Source: DATATJ01 sp963789075 (GTDB taxonomy: Bacteria > Acidobacteriota > Vicinamibacteria > Vicinamibacterales > CAVVIG01). Taken from it: a DNA stretch of 64,000 nt. Below, piece after piece: positions 49,191 to 57,041 of the stretch. A program made the translations under genes and the position numbers. The stretch is taken from assembly GCA_963789075.1 (NCBI GenBank), contig CAWBJQ010000003.1, positions 186,001 to 250,000 on the forward strand, in the 5' to 3' direction. The notes under the pieces are model-generated. The model worked only from the letters and a program-made list of their open reading frames with translations. It did no database searches and had not been told where the DNA came from. Within the stretch, counting starts at the first letter, position 1. Every line of letters starts with the position of its first letter.

Positions 49191-49716
49191 TCAGCGTTTC
49201 GGCGCGTTGGGCGGCGGCCAGTGGGGCGTTGCCATACCGAACTGCTTGGCGTACTCGGCGTTCAGTCGCTGCCAGCCACCGAACTTCATCGCGTCTGGAC
49301 CAACGATGCGGCCGATGGGGCGTTCCGCTGAGCAGGTGATCCAGCACATCGAAGCAAATGTGCCACCCGGCCGCACCCATCGAGATGAAGCGGCGATCGA
49401 TGTTGGTCCACAGCGTCAGGCGTGTGCCGCCACCAAAGGATTCGAGCTCCCACCGCATATCGAAACCGCCCCAGTTGTACTCGAGCACTTTGGGAGCGTC
49501 GGCTCGCGTCACTGTGGTTTCGGTCACGTGCAGCGCGGGCGCTCCCACCGTGGTGAGCTTCACCGTGCTTCCAACCGTAGCCAGGCTCCCGTCGGCGTCG
49601 AAGGGCGCCCACTCGCGCAACTGCGCGGGGTCGGTGATCGCCTGCCAGACTTTCTCCGGCGAGTGACGCAGCTCTCTGACGAGAACGAGCGTCCAGTTCT
49701 CTCCGTCCTTTCGCAC
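49191..49716 (-). CDS. SRPBCC (AHSA1/START-like) domain, indel near its end
   Basis: LVLVRELRHSPEKVWQAITD opens an AHSA1-type START domain, followed by LREWAPFDADGSLATVGS, APKVLEYNWGGFDMRWELES and GGGTRLTLWTNIDRRF. Near 49340 the frame changes and continues IGRIVGPDAMKFGGWQRLN to the stop at 49191. It lies directly downstream of the ArsR regulator. The linker suggests the two form one fusion protein split by a further one-base shift near 49730. The domain binds hydrophobic ligands. Confidence 0.75.
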
Positions 49717-49719
49717 CTC

Positions 49720-50107
49720 GCGCGCCGCTGGCCGGACCCGGTGTGTACTGCTCGCGAGTGGTCACCGTCTTCCTCCTTGTCTTCTTTTTCGATCGTGTTG
49801 ATTGATTCATGCGGTCGAGGTGGCGTTCGAGCGCATCGACGTGAGCGGACCAGAACCGGCGGAACGGCGCCAGCCAGGCATCCAGCTCCTGAAGTGGTTC
49901 AGGTTTCAGTCGGTAGAGACGGCGCTGTGCGTCCACGGTGGATTCCACGAAACCGGCCTCGCGCAGCACGCGCAGGTGCTTCGACACGGTCGGCTGCGAC
50001 ATCCGAAGCTGACGCTCGATCTCTCCAACCGACTGTTCGGACGAGACCAGGAGGCTCAAGATCGCGCGGCGGTTCGGCTCCGCAATGATGTCGAAGACAG
50101 ATTCCAC
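49720..50107 (-). CDS. ArsR/SmtB-family regulator, probably fused to the SRPBCC domain
   Basis: Start GTG at 50107. Winged helix: MESVFDIIAEPNRRAILSLL, SSEQSVGEIERQLRMSQPTV, SKHLRVLREAGFVEST. No metal-binding Cys motif is evident, so it is unlikely to sense heavy metals. After about 120 residues a basic linker (STRSKKKTRRKTVTT) leads to the SRPBCC domain in another frame. ArsR-SRPBCC fusions are known and usually autoregulate. Two separate genes are the alternative. Confidence 0.8.
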
Positions 50108-50176
50108 GCGCTAGATATACGCCACTGAGCATATGCGTGTCAAGGCATATACTGGCGGGCTGAAGGGGGTCCGCGT

Positions 50177-51052
50177 TCAATGCGTGTGCTCGAGGAACCC
50201 TCGCAGTTTGTCGGGGTTGCGCACGACGTAGATCGCGTGAATGCGGCCGTCGGCGATCTCGAACGAGTAGGTGCCGTTGCCGGCGATCGGATGGCGCATG
50301 AGCAGACCGGGCGCGCCGTTGATCGTGACGAGCTGGAAGTCCGACTCCGACCAGTGCATCTTGCCGGCATAGCCGAGCACGAACTTCGCGACGCGATCCG
50401 CGCCGAGCACCGGACGCGTCGCCGCGGCCGCCTTACCGCCGCCATCGGCGACGAGCTCCGCGTCGGCGTGCAGCACCGCCATCATCTCCTCGACGTTGCC
50501 GGTGACGCAGGCGTGCCGGAAGCGCCGCACGATCTCCTCCGATTCACGACGCGACACCGTAAAGCGCGGACGCGAATCGCGCAGCCGGCCGCGCGCGCGA
50601 GAGAGGATCTGCCGCGTGTTCGCTTCACTCTTACCCACGCTCCTCGCGATCTCATCGAAGTCGAGCTCGAACACCTCGCGCAGCAGGAAGACCGCGCGCT
50701 CGATCGGCGCCAGCTGCTCCAGCAGTACAAGGAATGCCGTCGTCAGGGACGAGGCCAGTTCGGCGGATTCCTGATTCGGTTCTGCCAGGGGTTCGGGCAG
50801 CCATGGACCTGGATACTCCATGCGAGTCCGCTCGGCGCTGCGGAGATGGTCGATGCACAGCCGCGTGACGATAGTGGTGAGATACGCGCGAGGGGAACGG
50901 ACGTCAGCGTGCTCGTCCTGACGCGCCCGGAGCCACGCGTCCTGCACGACATCCTCGGCATCGCTGGCGCTGCCTAGCATCCTGTATGCGATCGAGAACA
51001 ACAGCGGCCGATGCCCCTCGAACGTTGCGTCGTCCCAGTCAGTAGCAGCCAT
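50177..51052 (-). CDS. ECF41-group RNA polymerase sigma factor with SnoaL-like C-terminus
   Basis: 291 residues. Sigma region 2: LLFSIAYRMLGSASDAEDVV and DAWLRARQDEHADVRSPRAY. Region 4: LAPIERAVFLLREVFELDF, SVGKSEANTRQILSRARGRL. A C-terminal SnoaL_2-like domain (about 190-285) controls activity in place of an anti-sigma factor. The group's diagnostic motifs are present: WLPEP in the linker, DGGGK in the C-terminal domain and NPDKL near the end. ECF41 factors typically drive a neighbouring carboxymuconolactone-decarboxylase-like gene. That gene is divergent at 51190, with a matching promoter between. Confidence 0.92.
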   Translation of the reverse strand: MAATDWDDATFEGHRPLLFSIAYRMLGSASDAEDVVQDAWLRARQDEHADVRSPRAYLTTIVTRLCIDHLRSAERTRMEYPGPWLPEPLAEPNQESAELASSLTTAFLVLLEQLAPIERAVFLLREVFELDFDEIARSVGKSEANTRQILSRARGRLRDSRPRFTVSRRESEEIVRRFRHACVTGNVEEMMAVLHADAELVADGGGKAAAATRPVLGADRVAKFVLGYAGKMHWSESDFQLVTINGAPGLLMRHPIAGNGTYSFEIADGRIHAIYVVRNPDKLRGFLEHTH

Positions 51053-51138
51053 GGCTCACGTCCATCGCCTTGCACTCCTCCTACGCTAAAGACGAATGAC
51101 GGCGGCCGTCTGTGACAGCGGTGTGCCCCGGCCCCTGG

Positions 51139-51164
51139 TGTCACAGAATTATTCCTGATTCGTC
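51139..51164 (+). promoter_or_regulatory. ECF41-type promoter
   Basis: TGTCACA (51139-51145), a 15-base spacer, then CGTC (51161-51164), in front of the AhpD-like gene and close to the reported ECF41 promoter pattern. A GGAGG ribosome site follows at 51174-51178. Confidence 0.6.
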
Positions 51165-51189
51165 TTGATAGGTGGAGGCGAAAGACATC

Positions 51190-51670
51190 ATGAAAGCACG
51201 AATCGATCTCATGCACGTGAACCCAGGCATCATCCACGCCATGCTCGGCCTCGAACGGCAGGTTCAAAAGGCGGGCCTCGACAGCAAGCTGCTCGACCTC
51301 GTCCGGCTGCGCGCGTCGCAAATCAACGGCTGCGCCTATTGTCTGGACATGCACAGCAAGGATGCGCGCGCGAACGGCGAGACCGAACAGCGGCTCTACG
51401 GCCTCGACGCGTGGCGCGAGACGCCGTACTACTCGGCGCGCGAACGCGCCGCGCTTGGAGTGGACCGAAGCGCTCACGCTCGTCTCCGAGACTCGTGTCC
51501 CAGACGAAGTGTACGAGCGCGTGCGCGAGCAGTTCTCGGAGGACGAGCTGGCGCACTTGAGCCTGGCGATCGTGGCGATCAACGGCTGGAACCGGCTCAA
51601 CATCGCTGCGCGCACGGTGCCCGGCGGCTACGTGGCCGGCAGCCTCGCAACGTTGCACGCCGCGGGCTGA
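51190..51670 (+). CDS. Carboxymuconolactone-decarboxylase/AhpD-like protein, one indel
   Basis: About 159 residues, start ATG at 51190 behind GGAGG. MKARIDLMHVNPGIIHAMLG, LLDLVRLRASQINGCAYCLD with the redox CxxC and following His (CAYCLDMH), then LYGLDAWRETPYYSARERAA. Near 51460 the frame shifts, and the protein continues LEWTEALTLVSETRVPDEVY and LAIVAINGWNRLNIAARTVP. The CxxC/His arrangement fits an AhpD-type peroxidase or carboxymuconolactone-decarboxylase fold. It is the usual regulatory target of the ECF41 sigma factor encoded opposite, likely in an oxidative or unknown stress response. Confidence 0.85.
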
Positions 51671-51814
51671 TCGTGCGCGCTACGCCGGACGCGGCGACGA
51701 ACACTCCGTAACGTGCGAGGTCGAGCTCCGAGTGATTGAACGGTGGGCGGCCTCGCGCGCAATCGGACGCGAAGCGACCTTGACTCAAGACGGGCAGCGC
51801 CTTAATGTGGTCAC

Positions 51815-52129
51815 ATGAGGGACCACGTAGCTCGCCAAGCGCGACGGAAGGGCGCCCGAAGGAGCGTCGGTGTACGCGAGTTGAAGACCCACGCCGCGCG
51901 CATCTTGCGAGAGGTGAGAGAGGCTCGCACGTCATATCTGTTGACCCACCGCGGTCGGGCCATCGGCGTCATTCTGCCTGTTGACAGCGAAGACGAAGCG
52001 TTAGGCGCGCCCGACGCTGCCGACGCGACGGCGGCCTGGCAGACGTTCTTGCGCGCGGGCCGACGGCTGGAACGCCGCTTCGCGGCTGGGGCAAGCGGTG
52101 TTCGCCTCCTGTCCGACATGCGGCGATAG
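51815..52129 (+). CDS. Phd/YefM-type antitoxin
   Basis: 104 residues. Core SVGVRELKTHAARILREVRE, YLLTHRGRAIGVILPV, typical of prevent-host-death antitoxins that bind DNA with the N-terminus and neutralise a toxin with the C-terminus. Start ATG at 51815, with a basic leader that may be over-extended. Its stop abuts the toxin start (TAG then ATG with no gap), so the pair is co-translated. Confidence 0.85.
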   Translation: MRDHVARQARRKGARRSVGVRELKTHAARILREVREARTSYLLTHRGRAIGVILPVDSEDEALGAPDAADATAAWQTFLRAGRRLERRFAAGASGVRLLSDMRR

Positions 52130-52609
52130 ATGACCGCGAAGAGACGAACGCCTCGCCCCAGTCGAGCCAAGCGGAAAGCAGCGCCCCGGTACACCATCGA
52201 CGCAAGCGTCTTTGTCAATGCGTTCAACCCGCACGAGGAAGGTCACGCGGCGAGCTTACAGATCCTGTCTGCGATCCAGGAGCGGGGAGATCCAGTGATT
52301 GTGCCTACGCTGCTTCTCCCAGAGATCGCCGCGGCTGTCGCGCGTGCCACCGACGACACCGCGGGTGCGCTTCAGTATGCCGTGGCGACTGCCGCTTTCC
52401 CGCACCTCACGCTCGTTTCATTGACAGCAGCCGTGGCCCGACAGGCGGCCGACCTGGCGGCGGCGCATCGCTTGCGCGGCGCCGATGCCATCTACGTCGC
52501 GGTGGCGCGTCGCTACGGCACCACGATTGTGTCGCGCGACGATGAGCAGCGAGCGCGCGGTGGGGCGGTGGTGACGTGTCAGACACCAGAAGAGGCGCTC
52601 AAGGTGTAG
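52130..52609 (+). CDS. PIN-domain (VapC-like) toxin
   Basis: 159 residues. After a basic 20-residue leader comes YTIDASVFVNAFNPHEEGHA with the first catalytic Asp. PEIAAAVARATDD (Glu), RGADAIYVAVARRYG (Asp) and TIVSRDDEQ (Asp) follow. These acidic positions form the Mg-dependent RNase site of PIN toxins. It pairs with the Phd-type antitoxin immediately upstream. PIN toxins cleave tRNA or rRNA. It looks complete. Confidence 0.88.
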   Translation: MTAKRRTPRPSRAKRKAAPRYTIDASVFVNAFNPHEEGHAASLQILSAIQERGDPVIVPTLLLPEIAAAVARATDDTAGALQYAVATAAFPHLTLVSLTAAVARQAADLAAAHRLRGADAIYVAVARRYGTTIVSRDDEQRARGGAVVTCQTPEEALKV

Positions 52610-52665
52610 CAGGATCGGGAGCGCGCGTGCCCGAACCGCCTCGGCGACAAGAGGACGGCCGCCGA

Positions 52666-53514
52666 TCAGAGCGGATGGTCGGGGAATGCGATGCTGCGCC
52701 ACATGTGCGCGACCGGGCTGTTGTCGAATCCGAGGCCTTCCTTCGGCTGTTTGAAGTGACGCCCGATGAGGTCGACGAACGGATCAATCGAGACGACCGC
52801 ATTGGGATCGAACGAGTACAGATCGTTGACCGTGACCATTCGGGGTTCGATGTACCACTTGTGATTTCGCACCATCTGGTACGCGTCCTCGATGTACGGA
52901 TCGGGCTTGTAGTCCTCGCCGAACATCCGCCGATACAGATCGGGGTACTCGTAGCCGTTGGCCTCGTCTGGATAGAACCTGAGGGCCTGATGGTACCGGA
53001 TCGCGAACGTGCTCTTCTCCGGCAGGTACGGCTCGAACATCTGCGCGCCCCACCATCCGTGGTCGACCTTGATGAGCGACTGCACGACATCGTGCAGCAG
53101 GCAGGCCAGCACCACTTCTTCCGTCATACCCCGCTTCATCGCTTGCGTCGCGCTCTGGAGAACATGGTTGTACGCCCCGGCGGTCTTGAAGCGCAGGTTG
53201 AAGAAATCGATCAGTGTGGGGCGCTGCGGCATCCGCTCGAGGCGTGTTACGCCTTGATTGCCGGCGACGAAGAGATTGCCGACACCGCGTCGACTGCGGC
53301 TGCCTTCGATCCGCGCCTCGAGTTCGGCCGTCGTCGGGAACCGCTCCGGCGCGCCGGCATTCTGGCCCCGCTGAGCAGCGGCGACCGCCTCGTCCAGCTT
53401 GTGGATCGAAAAGTCTTCGAGGGCGTCGGCGCGCGCCTCATGGCTCATTCGGCTCGCGACGGCGGCGCCGCCCAGGGTGGCAAGGAACGCTCTCCGATCG
53501 ACCTCGAGCATCAT
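52666..53514 (-). CDS. Exported (Tat) HD-domain-like protein
   Basis: 282 residues. The N-terminus VDRRAFLATLGGAAVAS has the twin-arginine pattern, so export of a folded, probably metal-containing protein is likely. The central region has EEVVLACLLHDVVQSLIKVD, resembling an HD-domain metal site (LHDV) with His in VDHGWWG and IRYHQALRF. The C-terminus is Tyr/Trp-rich (IEDAYQMVRNHKWYIEPRMV). I do not recognise a characterised family. HD-like hydrolase or oxygenase is a guess from the His-Asp pairs. It ends beside the toxin gene on the opposite strand. Confidence 0.6.
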   Translation of the reverse strand: MMLEVDRRAFLATLGGAAVASRMSHEARADALEDFSIHKLDEAVAAAQRGQNAGAPERFPTTAELEARIEGSRSRRGVGNLFVAGNQGVTRLERMPQRPTLIDFFNLRFKTAGAYNHVLQSATQAMKRGMTEEVVLACLLHDVVQSLIKVDHGWWGAQMFEPYLPEKSTFAIRYHQALRFYPDEANGYEYPDLYRRMFGEDYKPDPYIEDAYQMVRNHKWYIEPRMVTVNDLYSFDPNAVVSIDPFVDLIGRHFKQPKEGLGFDNSPVAHMWRSIAFPDHPL

Positions 53515-53725
53515 GGCGCGCCTCCTTCATAGACACGAAACGACGGCCCGATTGGGACACCGAACTGCGCACCGGACACTAAGCCCGCGAGCATCCGATG
53601 TCAACAGCGAAACGGCGACTTGTCAAAGCGAAATAGAAATGTCCAGCCTCGCGCCGGCCTGAATCATCGCGGTCTTCATCGGAGATGCTTTACCTCGCGC
53701 GCGGTCTGAGCGATGCTGGACCGCG

Positions 53726-54025
53726 ATGTTCATCATCGAATTGATTTACAAAGCGCCGCTCAACGAAATTGACACGCACATGCGCGCGCACGTCAAGTTC
53801 CTGAACAAGTACTACGCGTCCGGCCACTTCGTCGTCTCGGGCCGTAAGATTCCGCGCGACGGAGGCATCATCCTCGCAGTCGCCGACAGCCGCGAACGAA
53901 TCGAAGCCATCGTCAAGGAAGATCCGTTTTGCGCGTGTGGTCTGGCCGATTTTCGCGTCATCGAATTCCGTGCGAGTCAGCACGCGGAGGACATCCAGGC
54001 GCGTGTCGCTCCATACTTGCACTGA
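53726..54025 (+). CDS. YciI-family protein
   Basis: 99 residues: MFIIELIYKAPLNEIDTHMR, AHVKFLNKYYASGHFVVSGR, GIILAVADSRERIEAIVKED, then FRVIEFRASQHAEDI. The conserved His-Asp positions of the YCII ferredoxin-like fold are present (His near residue 22). The family is small and functionally diverse, with some members in dehalogenation or as domains. No operon partner is clear. Confidence 0.88.
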   Translation: MFIIELIYKAPLNEIDTHMRAHVKFLNKYYASGHFVVSGRKIPRDGGIILAVADSRERIEAIVKEDPFCACGLADFRVIEFRASQHAEDIQARVAPYLH

Positions 54026-54145
54026 CGCTCCCGGGGGAAAGCTCGGTCAGCGCGCTCGGCGCGCTCGACGCGTCGAGCTGGCCCGTCGCGCGCCGATCTC
54101 GCGGGCGTCGGCTATGCGGGGCGGTTGGCCGGCATGGTGTTCGGC

Positions 54146-54652
54146 CTATGCTGCTGACCGAGGCGTAGGCGTCGAGGCGCGTGCCTCGAGGATCGTGATT
54201 TCCGCGATGAGCAAGGCACCAGCGGGAATCACCCCCGGAACGCCGCGCTCGCCGTAGGCCAGGTGGGGCGAAATTTCCAATCGGCGAGTCCCGCCGATGC
54301 GCATGCCTTCCACACCGTAGAACAGCCCGCTGACAAGCGACCGCCGGTCGATCCGGACGTTGGTGATCAGTGTTTCGCCGTCGTCGTCGAGTCTGGCCTC
54401 GCGCACGGCGCCCCATGCAGTCAGCCAGCGGACGGCTTGTCCCTGGTTCAGCCACAGACGAAGACGGATTTGGTACCGCGGCTGACGGCGCACGAGCTCC
54501 CCGGCCCCGGGGAAGTCCGCCAGCAGCGTCAGGCCGGATCGCAGGCGCTGCTGATACCCGACAAAATCGCCGGAATGCCGCCGGCGGCGAAGAGGACGCC
54601 GACGATCAGGGCGCCGCGCGGCGTGAGCGGAGTCTGATCTGCCACAGGTCAA
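54146..54652 (-). CDS. FKBP-type peptidyl-prolyl isomerase
   Basis: The conserved FKBP core is the C-terminal part: VSGLFYGVEGMRIGGTRRLE, ISPHLAYGERGVPGVIPAGA, LLIAEITILEA. Upstream, TLLADFPGAGELVRRQPRYQ and LNQGQAVRWLTAWG form the domain's first strands, so the real start may be near residue 40 of the open frame. The first 30 codons are basic and unlike FKBP. No signal peptide, so probably cytoplasmic. It speeds proline isomerisation during folding. It is convergent with the YciI gene. Confidence 0.82.
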   Translation of the reverse strand: MTCGRSDSAHAARRPDRRRPLRRRRHSGDFVGYQQRLRSGLTLLADFPGAGELVRRQPRYQIRLRLWLNQGQAVRWLTAWGAVREARLDDDGETLITNVRIDRRSLVSGLFYGVEGMRIGGTRRLEISPHLAYGERGVPGVIPAGALLIAEITILEARASTPTPRSAA

Positions 54653-54784
54653 TGATCCAAGGCGGTAGTGTGCGCGCGATTGTAGTCGAACTCAGGAGTC
54701 GGAATCGGCGTGGATGGAATTTCTGGAAGGGTCGTGGGGACGCCCGATGACGCGAATCATCGGGCGTCCGTTCAAACGCACGCT

Positions 54785-55075
54785 TTACCGCTCGTGCTCG
54801 TGCTCGTGGTCGTGCCGCCAGCGCCAGTACTCGTTCTGCTGCTTCTTGCTCAGTTTCTCGATGTCTCGATACTTGTGGTGCTGCTGCGTCAGATACTCAC
54901 GGTAAACGTGATCTTCATCCTTGGTCCAATTGTGATAATCCTTGTGCTCACGATCGTAGACACGACGTTCTTTCTGCGCATGATCGTCACGATCCTGGGC
55001 GAATGCGACGCCGGGAACGAGCGCCGTGCTGCTCAAGGCAGCCATCAGAGCGAAGATCGAAAGCACTTTGCGCAT
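54785..55075 (-). CDS. Small exported His/Glu-rich hypothetical protein
   Basis: 96 residues from the ATG at 55075, preceded by AAGGAGG. Signal peptide MRKVLSIFALMAALSSTALV ending VAFA. The mature part is very hydrophilic and rich in Asp, Glu, Lys, His and Tyr (RVYDREHKDYHNWTKDEDHV; KKQQNEYWRWRHDHEHEHER). The His/Asp/Glu tail could bind metal. Similar short proteins are seen in Acidobacteriota, and no function is known. Confidence 0.72.
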   Translation of the reverse strand: MRKVLSIFALMAALSSTALVPGVAFAQDRDDHAQKERRVYDREHKDYHNWTKDEDHVYREYLTQQHHKYRDIEKLSKKQQNEYWRWRHDHEHEHER

Positions 55076-55413
55076 CAGGCCGGCCTCCTTGACCGGTGGT
55101 GACTCGAGTCGCAAGAGCCTCGCCAACGAGGCCGGTAAAGCCCAACGATTCGCCGGCTGAGCTGTCGCCTCGAGCCGCACACCCTCCTTCGACTTTCTCT
55201 CGCTTCAGGCGATTCGCATGCGCTTGAGGCTTGAACTACCGTCCACATATTGTTACGCTGCGTACGGAAGATTTATCACTCTCACCGCGCGGGGCCGGCC
55301 TCGCCCGAGGCTGCACGGTGACCGTCTCCCACGGGTGATAGATCGCGCGGAAGTTTCTTCACTCACAAACAGATGTCCTGGGCCGCGGAGTCGCGGCTCG
55401 CGAGGTGTGCCGC
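55076..55413. other. Divergent intergenic region
   Basis: About 340 bases between two divergent genes. No coding signal. It must hold the promoters of the small exported protein and the HTH-GAF gene, but no clear consensus was found. Confidence 0.45.
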
Positions 55414-56436
55414 ATGCCTGACAGTTTTGGCGCTCGACTGCGCCAGCGGCGTGAACAACAAGCAATTGCGCTCGCCACGATCGCCGAGCAGACGAAGATC
55501 AAGCAGTCGCTGCTCGAAGGGTTGGAGCGCGACGATGTGTCGCACTGGCCGTCGGGCATTTTTCGCCGCGCCTTCATTCGGGCCTACGCGCACGCCATCG
55601 GCCTCGAGCCGGATGTGATCGTTCGCGAGTTCCTGGAGCTTTACCCGGATCCGGCTGAAGTGGTGGCGACAGACCCGTCTCTCCGTCCCGATGTCGAACG
55701 CGTGCAGGACGGCGCGGGTCCGCCGACCCGGTTTCGTTATCTCGTGAGCTCGGCGATTGGGTCTCTTGCAGGACGCCGCCCTGCAGTGGCTCAAGAGCGG
55801 ACTGCGGCCGTCGTCGAACGCCCGATGCCGGCGGTCGAGCGTGCGCCGATCGTCGAGCGTGCGCCGATTACGCCGATTCGTCAGATGATCGCGGAGCATC
55901 CGCCGATCGCCGAGGATCCACCGATCGCAGAGTGCGCGCCGGCGGCGACGCCAAATCCGGCCGAGCCTGATTTCGAGGCCGCCGCGGACCTGTGCACCGA
56001 GCTGGGCCGCGTGGTTCACACGCGCGACGTGGCACCGCTGCTCGAGAACGCCGCGAAAATTCTCGACGCGGTGGGCGTCATCGTCTGGGCGTGGGATGCG
56101 CAAGCCACCGCGCTGAGACCGGCGGTGGCGCACGGGTATTCGGACAAGGTGCTCGCGCAATTGCCGGCCGTCAGGCGCGACGCGGCGAATGCGACCGCCG
56201 CGGCGTTTCGCACGGCTCAACCGTGCACGGTCGCTGGCAGCGAGCGGACCTGCAGCGCCCTGGTCGCTCCTCTCATCACGGCGGCTGGATGTGTCGGCGT
56301 GCTCGCGATCGAGCTGCCGCACGGCCGCGAGCAGACGGCGCTGGTGCGCGCGGCGGCGACCATTTTCGCCGCCCTGCTGGCGCGATGGATCGCGAGCGCT
56401 CAGCCGGCCGAAGTCTCCGATCGCCGGCTCGCGTAA
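55414..56436 (+). CDS. RodZ-like HTH protein with C-terminal GAF-like domain
   Basis: 340 residues from ATG at 55414 (MPDSFGARLRQRREQQAIAL). An HTH_25/RodZ-type helix-turn-helix covers about residues 5-65 (IKQSLLEGLERDDVSHWPSG, IFRRAFIRAYAHAIGLEPDV). A Pro/Glu-rich repetitive linker (VERAPIVERAPITPI) follows. A GAF-like ligand-binding domain spans about 190-330 (LCTELGRVVHTRDVAPLLEN, LVAPLITAAGCVGVLAIELP). No membrane helix is seen, unlike classical RodZ. It is a plausible cytoplasmic DNA-binding sensor. It precedes a hybrid histidine kinase with GAF domains, so both may serve one signalling path. Confidence 0.78.
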   Translation: MPDSFGARLRQRREQQAIALATIAEQTKIKQSLLEGLERDDVSHWPSGIFRRAFIRAYAHAIGLEPDVIVREFLELYPDPAEVVATDPSLRPDVERVQDGAGPPTRFRYLVSSAIGSLAGRRPAVAQERTAAVVERPMPAVERAPIVERAPITPIRQMIAEHPPIAEDPPIAECAPAATPNPAEPDFEAAADLCTELGRVVHTRDVAPLLENAAKILDAVGVIVWAWDAQATALRPAVAHGYSDKVLAQLPAVRRDAANATAAAFRTAQPCTVAGSERTCSALVAPLITAAGCVGVLAIELPHGREQTALVRAAATIFAALLARWIASAQPAEVSDRRLA

Positions 56437-56625
56437 ATCCGACCGCGGCGCCGCAAATGCTGACTGTAATTTTTATGCGCACTGCAGGGAGTCGCGACAA
56501 TTGAACCCTGTTCAGAACGGCGCAGTGAGCGCGGAGGAGCGCGAATCCTCAAGAAATATTAACGATCCGAACGCCACAGCGAGCCGTCACAATTTGGCCG
56601 TCGAATTGCCACATATTCAGGCGAG

Positions 56626-56877
56626 ATGCTTGAACCTGTGGATTGGACACTCTCTCAGGCGGCGCACATTCTCACCTGCGTCACGGAATCGACCGACGCC
56701 GGGGCCGTCCGCCTCCGGGTCTACATCGACGGTCTGGCTGTGCGGGTTCGTCTCTGCCAGCACGCGTCGGAGGCCGCGGAGTGGAGTCAGCTGCTTCGGC
56801 GTCAATGGGAGCAGTACGGCTGGACCCCGCCGACGACGGCGACGCCCGGCGGCGCGCCCCTGCCGTCGGGAATCTGA
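56626..56877 (+). CDS. Small hypothetical protein
   Basis: 83 residues, MLEPVDWTLSQAAHILTCVT through VRLRVYIDGLAVRVRLCQHA. No family is recognised, the ribosome site is weak, and there is no signal peptide. Its location between two sensor genes and balanced composition make a real small gene possible but unproven. Confidence 0.35.
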   Translation: MLEPVDWTLSQAAHILTCVTESTDAGAVRLRVYIDGLAVRVRLCQHASEAAEWSQLLRRQWEQYGWTPPTTATPGGAPLPSGI

Positions 56878-57041
56878 CGCGGTCACCCCGGCGTCCGCAG
56901 GCTCGGTGCGCGGGCTCATCCGCTAGCCCCGACACGTAACAATTACCCAAGCCCATCGTCTTCAAAACCGACAGTCAGCCCATAGAAGATGGGAAATCGG
57001 CCGGATTTTGCCGCTTTGCCGGTGGCTCGGATATTGTTCAG

